Positions 33,020 to 44,700 of a DNA stretch of 64,000 bases are shown piece by piece. The translations under genes and the position numbers were made by a program. Numbering within the stretch: position 1 is the first letter of the stretch; each line of letters starts with the position of its first letter. Source of the DNA: Pohlia nutans (taxonomy: Eukaryota; Streptophyta; Bryopsida; Bryales; Mniaceae); NCBI GenBank assembly GCA_022496805.1, contig CM040107.1:14123501-14187500 (forward strand). The letters are read 5' to 3'. Under the pieces are notes generated by a model. That model had not been told where the DNA came from. It did no database searches and saw only the letters and a program-made list of their open reading frames with translations.

Positions 33020-34906
33020 GTGAACCGTCGAAACGGTTCACGTTAGTGATAAACTCTTAATTCTAGAGTTTTGATTTGTTTAGCAATTTATATTTGTCTA
33101 ACCGGGACATTTTAGCCGGTTAGACAAATTTCCGGATTTTGTTGCATTTAGTGTTCGGTTTTATTGGCAATATTAGATTCCTTTTTATCTAGATAATTTT
33201 GTATGTTTATTAGCTTTTAACAATTTGATTGATTGATTATGTGCAATTGGGCCGTTTGCCCTTTTATTTTACTCGATGATTTTAACCTATTTCTATTGCT
33301 TGTCATTCTAATTCATTAGTTAGTCTAATTGATTAGTCTATTTTATTAGTTGATTGAGTTATTCTTTGTGGGGTGTTATTTTAGCCTTTTAATTTCCTAT
33401 TGTTTAGTCTTATTTTACTAATTTATTGTTGAGTTTATTCTTTAGCCTATTAGAGTGAGTTTAGTTTATGTTAGTGGAGTAGTGTAGTGTGGGACTTCCG
33501 GTTAAGTAGTAGTTAAGTGGTAGTTTAGGGTTTTGATGGAGTTGGATGAATATTTTTAGGTGGATGGATGTAGTTTTGGTAGGATTCAAAATCCCACCCT
33601 GCTGCTTTCGCGGAGCCAGTTCATTGTCTGCGCCGTAGGAGCTTAGAGAGAGAGAGAGACGTTAGTTTTTAGATCTAGATCTGTGTTTTGGTTTTCTGGG
33701 TGAAGTTCTTGGAGATTAGCAAGGAGTTGAGGAATTTGGTTTGATTGGATTGATTTTGAGGTGAAGGGAATTAGCAAAGAAAACTTGGCTTGAATGAGAT
33801 TCTGTGAGAATCTGCAGCAGTCAAGGAGAAATTAGAGAAAAACTACATTGTTGTTTTGATTGGAGAAAGTGTGAGGATTAGAGAAGTGAAGGAGGATTTT
33901 CTAGTTGTGTGTTTAGGAGAATTGTAGGGAAAAATTAGTGAGAAATACATTGTTGCTTTGGTTGGAAAGATTGTGAGGTTGAGATAGGGTTTTCTTTGTC
34001 TGTTTTTTATTAGAAGTAGAAAAAAAGAACAAAAAAGAAGGATTTTGTTTTCTTGTGGAATCACTACGGAGGAAGACTACGAGCTGTGGGATTCAAAAGA
34101 ACAAGGCGACGAGCACAAGGTGATTGGGTGACGCAAGGGCGCCGGATTTCACGGCGGAGTAGCGTCGGGAACAAAGACATCGAAGCACAAAGAAAACACG
34201 GCGATCGACGGGGAGCAACAACAAGGAGACGGCGATTGACAAGGCGGCGACGAAAACCAGAAGACGAAGACACGAAGACCAGGAGACGAATCCGGAAGGC
34301 GACGGGCTGTGAAGACCGAGCGCAAGACGGCAAGGCGTTGGTAGTAAAGAGAAACGAAGGCAACTCCCCGTGTGATAATACGGAGGGACAGAGCGATATT
34401 ATAGAGGGAGACATCTCCTCTTCTTCTCATTTTCAATTCTAGGTTTTGTGTGAATTATCTTCTATCTTTGTGATCATTAGGAGAATAGATAAAACGTTAT
34501 AATTGAAATTGGTGACTTTAGTCACCTACGAAAATATTGTTTGCATCCTTTCAATTTTTGTTCAATTGTTTTGAGTTTTATATTTTGTAATTGCTTTGAA
34601 CTAGTTGTCCCTTTTGGTGTTGTTTGTGGGTGAATTGGGTCCGGTGAGGGTTCTAGCCCGGAAGCGCTGCCCGAGTTTTCACCGGGTCAATTCATTATTA
34701 GAAGTTTAGGCAAATTAGGGTTTTAAAACTAGGGTTCTTGGGCACGATTTAAGCTTAGACCAATTTTCCTATTTTTCACCGTTTTAGTTAGAAGAATCTC
34801 ACACACAAATGCCTAGGTTAATAGGAGTCCATTGCTTGCGTCTATAATTCACCCACTTTCCGGCCGGACATATGGACTTTTGATCGTTGACGGTCGAAAC
34901 GCTCAT
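33020..34906. mobile_element. 1.89-kb insertion in the satellite flanked by AATACTA
   Basis: AATACTA occurs at 33013-33019 and 34907-34913, directly flanking. The left end opens with a terminal hairpin (GTGAACCGT, CGAA, ACGGTTCAC). The right end holds the related text GGTCGAAACG. Inside are a GA-rich tract, a frame of 129 arginine-rich codons (34053-34442) that I do not trust, and no recognisable transposase. It may be a solo LTR or a non-autonomous element. A 7-base target repeat is unusual for an LTR element. Confidence 0.4.
33092..33129. repeat. 14-bp perfect hairpin
   Basis: ATTTGTCTAACCGG and its reverse complement flank a 10-base loop, near the left end of the insertion. It could be a fold-back end or a terminator-like structure. 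Confidence 0.75.
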
Positions 34907-35400
34907 AATACTATAAAAAGAAATTGAAAATGTCATGCATGTGCGCAAATAGGCCAAATATGGGTTATTAAATTAATTATAAAATCTATATATAACAATG
35001 AAAAATCATTTGTATATTCTAGATTGGATTTTGGTCTTGTTTATATATTTATGGCATGAATGAACTATGAAGGAAATTTGGACACAATACTCCAAATTTA
35101 GCATTTATATATTAGAATTAGACTCATTTCAATATATAAGTATTGTAAAATTAATTAATTTTTTGCAATGCATGCGCACAAATAGGCTTTGCCTTGGGTT
35201 ATTAAAAATAATTCTAATATTCAATTTCTATTTTTGATTTTCTTATAAATCAATGTGATGAATAATAGATGATTAGGAAAAAAAATTAAATTCTGGAAAT
35301 GACATAAGAGAGGAGGTGTTTACATAAATCTCCACTTTTATGACGTAGTTATAATTCAAATTTTGCATATGTCCAATTATCACAATAATTGTGCAATGTT

Positions 35401-36698
35401 TCTATTACAATGCATCCTTTATTCTTAACAGTAAATAATAGGAATTCCTTTTTATAATTTTCTACTTGATGTTTTATACGTAAGAAAAAGATTGTTGTAC
35501 CTATATGATTTTATTAATTCAAAAAAGTAAATGGAAGTTTATATGATTGTAAGTTCATTAAGTTTATGGTTCAATTTTAGCCATTGTGACTGTAATAAGA
35601 AATTATTATTTTGCAAGTAATGCTAAAATTCTATTTTCGGCTAATGAAATTGATTAAGAAGTTATTTTTCCAATTTGAGTTTGCATCCAATTCTAGAAGT
35701 AAATTCAAAAAAGGTTGAACTTGGGCTATCTTATTGATATTTTGAATTGAATTAGTGAGTTAAATTGGGAATTAGTGTTTTAAGGATTGAAGGAAAGAAT
35801 TATTGACTTGCACGGAAACATTTATATATGATAATTGACAAACTGCAGAAACATTAGAAGTTTGAGAAGTTATAAGAAAAAATTACAATGCTTTGGAATG
35901 AAAGGTCTTACTTTGGGATGAATTTTGTTTTTCTGTTGAAGTAGCCTTTTTTTTTTTATAGAATTGATTCATATGTAGTGAATAATATTCAATATATGAT
36001 AAATAGACATTGTTTTGTATATCAAGGATTTATGAAATGGAAATTTTGTAAACTCTATTGATTAACCAATGGAGCTAGATTTTTCACATCTAGATGCTCA
36101 TTGCCTCATTCTAGAGTTTTGCCTAGTCTTGTGGGGGCCACTATAGTCTTATCGGGTATAGCACAGTAAAAAAAAATTCAAAGAAGAGATTCGTGTTTTC
36201 ATATTAGTGATTGTAAAGTTGTTAGGAGTGACATGAAGAAGACAATGATGATCAAAATGAGTTGCACAAGGTAATGCTTCTAGTCTTATGCAAAGAATTG
36301 TAACCATAGTAGTGATTTCACTGAATGAAAATGACAAACTTATGAATACCATTCATTTTTTCATCCATATCAAAAGGTCTATTCATCTCTTTAAGTTGTT
36401 ATCACAAATAATTTTGAATGTCTTATTAGTAAAAGTGCTTGGATTTGACAATCACCAACTTCTAATGATTATGGCATTTTATAACTTAGATCAATGCTAT
36501 TGGTAGATATAAAATGAAAGCTGTAAATGTTATTTTTATTCTTTTAATTCTTAGTTTTAAATTGATTTTCTTCATTGAAAGACATCATAATCTTTTAAAA
36601 GAATGTTCAGTCTAGCATAATAAAAGGGATAGTACCAATTGTTTCTTGTGTTAAACTACCCCATTAAAACTTATGCAACCTTTATTCGATTTTATTAA
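35401..36698. other. AT-rich DNA inside the inverted duplication
   Basis: No supported gene or RNA. Short frames only. Confidence 0.4.
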
Positions 36699-37795
36699 CT
36701 CGATTCGAGCTGAATGTACGCACCCACCATTAGTCAATTGTAGTCCCATTTAGCTCGATTCGAGTTGAACGGGTCCTTAAGTCAATCGTAGTAAAAGACA
36801 TTTTGAATCTTGCCATTTAGCTCGATTCGAGCTCAACGGACGTACCCACCATAAGTCAATCCTACTAAAAAAACACACTCCAGTTGCCATTTAACTCGAT
36901 TCGAGCTGAACGGACACACCCACCATAAGTCAATCGTAGTGCCATTTAGCTGAATTTGATTTGAACGGGCGCTTAAGTCAATCGTAGTAAAAGACATTTT
37001 GAATCTTGCCATTTAGCTCGATTCGAGCTTAACGGACGCACCCACGGAAAGTCAATCGTAAAAGAAGACGGTTTGATCCCTACGGTTTAACTCGATTCGA
37101 GTTAAACGAATGCAACACTGAACACTAGGACATTGCAAGGTAGGGTTTGCAAGTTTCATAAGAATGTAGAGTCACCAACTATCCACCTCTTCTTTGAACG
37201 AGGACAAGTGTGTGTGTACCATATGCAATGGACAGGTGTAAAAAATTATGTGGGCATGAATCCCACAACGGTTAGGGAAGCAGACACAAAGGTTAGAAGT
37301 TCATGGCACATAGCACCAGATGAATGAAGATTGTGATGCGGAAGGAGTTGAAGCGGACCAAGTAAACCTAAGCCGCAATGGCTATTAATCCTCTAGGTAG
37401 TTTTCAATGATTTTCTACCTGTGTTTGAACTCGATTCAAATTGAAACTCCTTTTGTTCACTTCCTTCACTTCAATTTGCAATTAGATGTAAACGGGTTGG
37501 CTACATCTTGAGGTATGTACAATTTGTTATAATTCTTCTCTTTTGAAAGACTTTTAAATAAATGTTTTTATTACAAAACACTCTCTCTATTCAATTGTCA
37601 AACTTGTAGGCCCACTTGTCATTACAATTTTAATGCCAATTATGTTGTGTACTATTGTTGAAATTCCTCTTGCATGAAGTCTTGACCATGTATGCACTTA
37701 TTCACTATCCTACACAAGAGCAAAGATGATGTTCTCGGAAAAGTCAAAAAAGAGGCCTGTGACAATATAAATCTTGACTGCATACTTCTGTGTAA
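36699..37795 (-). repeat. Right arm of the 1,097-bp inverted duplication
   Basis: It is the mirror of 30241-31337. It carries at least five palindrome variants (near 36749, 36816, 36890, 37012 and 37086). The homology ends at 37795, inside the first copy of a 39-bp tandem duplication. Confidence 0.9.
37133..37327 (+). other. 64-codon ORF, copy 2 of the inverted duplication
   Basis: It has the same translation as 30709-30903 on the opposite strand. Function unknown. Confidence 0.3.
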
Positions 37796-37861
37796 CGTTG
37801 AATATATGGATTTATCTAATACGATTCGATGTAACGTTGTATATATGGATTTATCTAATAC
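37791..37861 (+). repeat. 39-bp tandem duplication at the outer edge of the right arm
   Basis: TGTAACGTTG followed by a (A/T)ATATATGGATTTATCTAATA block starts at 37791 and again at 37830. Confidence 0.85.
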
Positions 37862-37899
37862 TGGTAGAACTTGTGCAATGATGACTTCACTGGGGAATT

Positions 37900-38483
37900 T
37901 TGAAGATGCTATGAGGACTGGATTCATTATTGGCGGGCTGTGAAGGTAGCGCTTCAAGAGCTATCACAATCGTCCAATGTTTTGAAAGACGGCTTTTGTC
38001 TGACAACTCGGCTTGAAGCGGTTGTGGAGGATCAATACGCAGAGGATGGTGACATCCGAGAAGAATTTGTAGAGGATGACGTTTACGTTGGGAAAATGCG
38101 GGGTCGTCCGTTGCCATCATTCAAGGTGGGTTGTGACCTTTACGAAGGCTACCTCGTTACAATTCGACCAACAAATGGTAACTTGGCCAGTTTCGATTGC
38201 GAGGGCGTTGTCTGATCCTAACTCTAACTCTGAAAGACCAAACTGTGTTCTCCTTCACTACTTTCGTTCGACATCAAGGGATCAAAATGTCCGGGACTAC
38301 TACACCGGATGGAATACTACTAGAGGTTGATGAAACCAAACCTCTACTTTGGGAAGAAACAAATGTTTTCATGACAACATAGAAGTCTAGGATTAAACGT
38401 GGTACTGTCGAGTGCATGATCTTAATTCCATCAGCTCAGATTGAAGTCATTAACCAAAGTTTGGCTTTGTATAATTCTACTTA
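37900..38483 (+). pseudogene. 3' relic of the DUF7869-type transposase-like family
   Basis: The translation aligns with the last 190 or so residues of the gene at 8305-11259. YWRAVKVAL corresponds to YWRAVKLAL; VGCDLYEGYLVTIRPTNGN to VGRDVYAGYFLAVRPADGD; IARALSD is shared; WEETNVFMTT and MILIPSAQIEVI also correspond. A one-base frameshift falls near 38190, a TAG near 38380 stands where the relative has tryptophan, and a final TAA follows near 38481. The first two thirds of the gene are missing, and the fragment abuts the right arm of the palindrome-bearing inverted duplication. Confidence 0.75.
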
Positions 38484-38870
38484 AGCCGTTGGTGATTGGA
38501 GGCAATGGAGAATATGGCTTTCTTGCTAGCTCTATATGATAGTTTGTATTTGACTATTATTGTGATACTTTGCGCTTTGATGTAAGCGATATAGAGCCTA
38601 TAGTATGACTAATAAATTAGACGTTGTTGATTTCTGTTGACCTATTTCTCATTTTATATTTGCGTGTTTTAGTTTGAAGTTGTAGATTTCTATTTCGAAG
38701 ACTTAGAGTGTTGGTTTTGAAAAAAAAATCCGCCCGTAAGTGCAATATATATACCTATTTATTATATTTACTATTACATTCTACGTTTACTCCTTTGTAT
38801 GTTTGATTCGTTTTCCTTCAAAGATTAACTATGTGTATTTTCTTTAAAAATTGAGGGCATTTATAAAGTT
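38484..38870. other. AT-rich spacer
   Basis: Nothing recognisable. Confidence 0.3.
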
Positions 38871-38874
38871 TAGT

Positions 38875-39105
38875 GGTTAAGACCACTGTTTTCTTGTTAG
38901 TGCGTTAAGCACTTGTTGCAGTTTAGGGTACGGGGCTGGTTGGTTGTTACAAATTTCCTGCCTGCCGAAGCTCACTTAGCAGCACCAAGTCATGTATATC
39001 TCATAGCCGCTCAAACGAATTCAACGGGAATCAAACCCAGACCATCTACATGAAATAATCATCCATTCACAACCAACCATTGAGCTCATGACTTGGTGTC
39101 CACGA
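38875..39105 (-). mobile_element. tRNA-derived SINE-like repeat
   Basis: On the minus strand a box A-like GAGCTCAATGGTTGG (39074-39088) is followed about 50 bases later by a box B-like GGTTTGATTCCC (39026-39037). This is the internal RNA polymerase III promoter layout of tRNA genes. No cloverleaf can be closed, and about 150 unrelated bases follow, as in SINEs. The head is delimited by CACCAAGTCATG, whose inverted copy recurs 95 bases downstream. Confidence 0.5.
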
Positions 39106-39957
39106 GAAGAGAAACCAGTCCCTTATACATGAGCATGATTTTGATGTCATATGAAACTATATTAGTTTGGGGACGACTGTTCTTTTCATGACTCATTTTA
39201 ATGGAAACTCCTCCTTTCAATTCGGAGCGATCATTCTTTCCATAACTCTCATTTTAATGGAAATTCCTACTTCCATATGATATATGTACTAACTATCCAC
39301 CTAAATTGACAACCCATTTAATTCAATCCCCCCTTGAAAATGAGATATATGATTTTGAGAGGTCCCTATTCTCTCATTTTAATGAATATTGTGTTAGGTA
39401 GAGATACCTTCATCAAAGAAGCGTCGACACTCTTAGTTTTTGAGAGGATTTATGAATCTACAGTTTTGGTTAGAGTGTGAGTCGGCTAGGTAGTGTACAT
39501 ACATAGGTAAAGCCTTGTATATTGCCTTCACTGGTGCTTTGCCTACCTTGGTGCTCTGATGAAGATTTGTCTCGGGGCTTGGAGGCGATTCCGGTCCCTC
39601 TAGCTCCGCATGGTGCTCCTATGAGTGCTCGGGGAGATCACACCCCTTTACGTTTCATAACCACGTGCGATCAAAATTTGCTACCCTATATTATATGCCT
39701 CAGATAGTTTTAATAATTATGATATTTTTTCTACATATACATAATCATTGATAATATCTTAAGTACAATCTTTTGAAATTTTTCGTCATTTTCATTTTTT
39801 GTAGTAATTGTTTTAGTTCAATTCGGCGTCAATCTAGTTAAAAACGGTATGTTTTATGAAAAAAGCAAATCATCAAATTTGGTAACCATTTTTTACTATG
39901 TAATAGATTGTGATTTTATCTACTCATGAAAAAAATTTGATAAAATTTTGAATCATT
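39106..39957. other. AT-rich DNA without a supported gene
   Basis: Only short frames. No repeat was recognised. Confidence 0.3.
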
Positions 39958-40930
39958 TTGGTGGTCCTTTATGTAAAAAGTAGATTTTGTTTTATCGCAC
40001 GTGGTGTTCAACTTGACAATGGAGTGCACTCCCCGAGTATGAGTGCTTTCAAGTACATGGCTACTAGTATGGTCCATAATAAGGCTTGTCTAGATACTTC
40101 CATTGCAGGGTTAGGGAAGGGCGAGTTTTGTGCCTGTGGCAGGGAAGATTGTTTGACGGCAGGGATTCTTTGTGAATGCACGAAGGCAACCGGTGGGTAG
40201 TTTGCATACAACCCAGGTGGGCTACTGAAGGACTGTTTTTTGCAACGTAGTCGTCAGTAACATCGGACTTTCATTAGGGAGTGTAACGTTAAGTGTGGGT
40301 GCCACAGTAAATGTGGTAATCGAGTGAATCAGCAGGGTATGAAGTATTTGATAGAAGTTTTCCGTACGATGCGTATTGGTTGGGGGATTCGAGCCATTGA
40401 ATCTATTCCCAAAGGTGCGTATGTATTTGAGATGACAGGAGAGATATTAACAAATGCTGAGATGGCGATTAGAAACCTTGTGGTTGATGATGGTCAGTCT
40501 TACGCATTACAACTTGATGCTGGTTGGGCCATTGAACGGAAATTGGATGACAACACGGCTCTATATTTGGATTCCACTCACTATGGAAATGTGGCAAGAT
40601 TTCTGAATCACAGGTTTGACCTCAAACATCCCACCCTAAATGTTCATTGAATTTTTATTGTACGTGATTTGCCTAATTGGTATTGCATTTACTTTGTGCA
40701 GATGCGAAGATGCAAACCTCCAAGACATGCCCGTCAAGATTGAGAATGCTAATAAGAGCATCTACCATGTTGCTTTCTTCACCAAACGACTCGTTGAAGC
40801 CAGGGAAGAGTTGACATGGGATTATGGCACCGACTTCAGTCTTTAAGACCCTGATTTGCCATCCTTTGCTTGTAAATGTGGGAGTAGCATGTGTAGATAT
40901 AGAGTTTCACCACTTTTGGAGAGAATTATG
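39958..40930 (+). pseudogene. SUVR4-like histone H3K9 methyltransferase fragment (pre-SET, SET, post-SET)
   Basis: Pre-SET cysteines (FCACGREDCLTAG, LCECT, ECNVKCGCHSKCGNR) lead into a SET domain with GWGIRAIESIPKGAYVFEMTGEILT and then ARFLNHR/CEDANL, joined across an 88-bp intron at 40614-40701 that restores the arginine codon. It continues ELTWDYGTDF, then post-SET FACKCGSSMCR. This is the layout of plant SUVR1/2/4 proteins. Three stops break it: TAG at 40198 where relatives have glutamate (GEFAY), TAA at 40258, and TAA at 40844 before post-SET. The upstream N-terminal region of a full gene is absent. The SET core itself is undamaged and the intron is correctly placed, so it comes from an intron-containing gene copy and not a retrocopy. 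Confidence 0.75.
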
Positions 40931-41061
40931 TAGGGAGTTGAGTTGGTGAATCTTCAAGACCTTGATTTTTTGTCTTTTGCTTGTAAATGTGGGAGCAACG
41001 TCTGTAGAGATAGAGTTTCACCACTTTTGGACAGAATTCAGTAGGGAGTTGAGTTGGTGGA
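40845..41061 (+). repeat. 111-bp tandem duplication of the post-SET segment
   Basis: AAGACC...TTGAGTTGGTG occurs at 40845-40950 and again at 40956-41061. The second copy encodes FACKCGSNVCR in place of FACKCGSSMCR. Confidence 0.85.
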
Positions 41062-41787
41062 GTAGGAGTTAGACAAAACGAAAGCAGACATTTTGTACTC
41101 TAACATAGTATGGTAAACATACATGTTGTAATTTGTACTATAAAATTGTACATTTTGTATTTTAATATGTTTTGTAGTTTTTAAACTTTGATACATTTTT
41201 AACTATCATAGATTGTCTCATGATTCTTAGTTAACTTCTCAAACATTTCTCTAAGTTATCTATACACGTTCACCCTGAACCCATACATCTATAAACTTAA
41301 TCCAATAAGGACTGAATCTGATGAAGGATCCTACTATGTACTACTTTCTTCATGTTAGTGTGTAAGAAATAAACCCACATGCAAACCCTCGTTAAAAAAT
41401 TAAACCATGTGCCAATCTGCAACTGATAAGAGAGGCCCAAGGCACTCCAAAGAAAAGCTGCAGTAGACACCCAAAAGCAAAATCCGACTCACCTACGTTT
41501 TACACTAATTCCATATAACCAACCATATCTTAAGAATTTAGGAGAAAAGAACTAAAGAGCACATTTGTGAGAAAAACAACGTACAAGTGAGAGAACAAGA
41601 GACTAGTTCAGATCCATACAGTGCTATTATTTTGGCGAAAAGGGCTGAAACATCAAGAAAAATAATCACCACTTAGTTTAACTAGAAGTATCTAAAAATA
41701 CTATAAATATGATACAAATGAAGTACTTCTAGTATCCAGAGATACTAGAAAGAACACAGAAGATCTAAAAGAATAAAGTCCCGAGTA
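41062..41787. other. Spacer downstream of the second transposase-like gene
   Basis: AT-rich, with seven GTAC tetramers by hand count. No gene is seen. Confidence 0.35.
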
Positions 41788-44700
41788 CTACTCAGCATTG
41801 AATGCCCACCATTCTCGTAATGCATCTTCACACACATGTTGAAATTCAGCAGACAACTTATACACAGGGGTCCCCTTCACCCTGTGTGACGCAAGAATCA
41901 TCAGAAATTTGCAAGCCCGAACAAGATGTGCATCGACATGTGCATCTACTGCCTTGTCACAGAACACATACGTCTTGTCTCCATATCCATACTTCTTATA
42001 ATATTTGCCCCGGATAACTGCATCACCTACGTTGAACGTTCCACCCCATGGACAAGAAAGAGGCTCTTGCAGAACAAACTTCGTCTTTTGGCACTGGAGA
42101 ATGTAGAATTGCACACCGTCCTCGTTCTCCTCTTCTGTTGGGATCATGAAATTGTCTATAACTTCAACCAAGTCTCCAATCTCTATAGACACTCCATCGT
42201 GCAGCATATTCTCCGCTTCGTCCATCTCCTCGACTTGTTCTGCAATTGCCCGAATGCTAACAGGTACCAGCCTTTGCACCTGCCACTCCTGCACATGTGA
42301 AGTTCTCTCACAATCAGCCCAATCACCATCAACACAGGGTATGCAGAAACAAGATAATGCACGGGTTTTGAGAAGAGTAGGATCGGTCATGGAAAAGCCC
42401 ATTATAGAGTATAAACTCTTTGAACCAGGAATAGTGTTGCACTTCACACTATTATCTTCATGATTAACCTCCTTCTCTCCTATGTGCCAAAACACTCTGG
42501 AAAGAGGAGTTGTCTTCGACTGAGCATATGAACTCACGACACGCTCTGTGTACTTTTCCTCCAAGAATTGCACCACTTGTGCAGCGTTTTGCAACGGACG
42601 TAAGGGATTTTGAATCTGCTCAGCTCCAAGCGCCCTCTTCACAACTGCCCCTGCACCATCCCACTCCCCTTTGCCATGAGCTGATTCAAAAAAATTCCAA
42701 CGCATCATACAACCCCCAGTGAGCAAGGGGTACCGGGCCACAAAGTACATTGCAGTAGCACACTTAAACTGCGCACTGCAACCATCACTAAAAACCCAGT
42801 GTTCCCCCGGAGAGAACCCTGAATCCACTAGCCAATGCCAATGTAAAAGTAGGCAATGTTGGACGAATGCAGAGTCATGGTCCTTATCATCGGAAATGTA
42901 AAAGTGAGTCTGCTTAATAATTTCATCTCCCTCCCTCCACATGGTGATGTGAACCAATATGGTGACAGAAGTCCTAAAGTAGTACAAACTTTGTACTTCG
43001 TTCTGAATAGCAAACGAATAGTTCTCTGCATAGTCAATATGAGAAACAACAACTCCCTCTGGAACGTTCTTCATCATCAGTTGGCATTGCTCATCTGGCC
43101 ACCTAGCTTTAAAGTTGTGTGTGATAAACGTAGTCACTATCTTCTCCATGTACGACAAAAAAACATGAGCAGCAGTCTCCTTAAACGCCTCCTTCAAGCG
43201 TTTTTTTGGCTTGACCGTCCTTGCATCCACCCCTACCTAGTAGTACTCAAAACACTTCCATTTCAAAGTAAATGAATTAGAACTAGATAGCTCAAGTGGA
43301 CAGAACGTTAGTAAATGGAATCCACAGTGAGGACAGTCTCCCATGAGACATTCTAACTTATGCCAGATATCAAACTCCCCCTTTGGACAAAGACATGCTT
43401 CCCACATCAATGTTATTCGCTTGAATATGTGCTCGTGTGCATAGCAGCCTCCCTCTGCAGCGCCAACACAGACCACACACTCACAAGCACAATTCATGTT
43501 TGCACGCAACCCCTTGAGTTTGTCTCTCAGGTTACTCAAGCCAACCTTCATCATATCCATCTCCACATGGTAGATACAACAACACGTATTCCTCTCCTTT
43601 AGCTTTCTAACCCACCGCGGTTTCAACCTTTCAAAAGATCTTTGGCGCACGGTACATTCTGGATGTGCCTCCTTGAAACACAAGAAGAAACAAGTCTGTC
43701 AATTACAACACACATCCAAGCACAAAGTACTATTAGATATCTTGCATAGTTTTTTACTCTAATCATACTCTTAGAAGTGTACTGATTGTATTATACTTTC
43801 ACCGTGTAATACTAAGCGTACTTTGATCAACAAGATGTACCAAATTCTAAAATATATTAAGTACAATATCGGAAGGAGTATAGTTCAATAAGTATTAAAA
43901 ATATAAAATTAGTACAGAAGTATGTTTCATTTCCACAATAGGTACTACATCAAAGTAGACCATGTGCAACTAGTAGCAAGATTAGTATTTTGTTGTAGTT
44001 ATGATATTTCAGTTGTACTAGTCGCACAACATATGTACAATGTGTTTTGATCACTGGTACTATACTAGGGAGCTATTAGTGCACAAGCTAGAATTATGGG
44101 TACACAACTTGTACATGAAGTACTCGTTCTATACCATGCAATCACTTGATATGTAAATTGTACAAAGTAATCAATCTAAAAAATCACCTATACATGTAGT
44201 ACAAGGTCCAATTTAGGGCAGTAGTGTTTAGTACTTCAGAAGTTTGCATTTACATACTAAGCATACAAACAAAACATTTGAAGTACACTTCTTTTGCACT
44301 ACACTTAGTTTGCACTTAGTACAAGTAAACAAGTACACAAACTAACGACACAACTACAAAAGGATACTTTCATGCGGAAACTTACCTGAGTCTCACAGAG
44401 GTAATGAGTAGAATGAGGCTCTACCCATTCATTCCGCCCCACTCTGTGCCTCACAATGTCCTTCTTGTTTGGCGACACCTTTGTCTGACTATTCCACCAT
44501 ACATAGACACATTGTTTGGTGTAGTCGGATAAGCCCCCTCTCTTCTGTCTCTGTAGTCGCAACCTTGGCACTGTATCTTGAACATCAGATGCATAGACCC
44601 TTCTTGTCAAAGCAAGGTTTATGCTCTCCGTTGTCGTACCCAAAATCCGTGACAAACCTCTCACCCCGCCATTCCCCAAACTAATTGCAGCATCCAATAG

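Larger units (their letters stand above)
32591..35400. repeat. About 235-bp AT-rich tandem satellite split by an insertion
   Basis: Units are marked by CATG(T/C)GC(A/G)CA and CATGAATGAA-type motifs. Unit starts are at 32591, 32828, 34939 and 35172, giving periods of 237 and 233. Between units two and three lies foreign DNA (33020-34906). The remaining unit parts on either side add up to roughly one period. Confidence 0.65.

Noticed and set aside
34053..34442. Arginine-rich 129-codon frame
   Set aside because: Low-complexity purine-rich DNA with overlapping frames on both strands; no domain and no relative in the window.
38875..39105. A functional tRNA gene
   Set aside because: Box A and B are present, but arms of a cloverleaf cannot be closed and the acceptor ends are missing.
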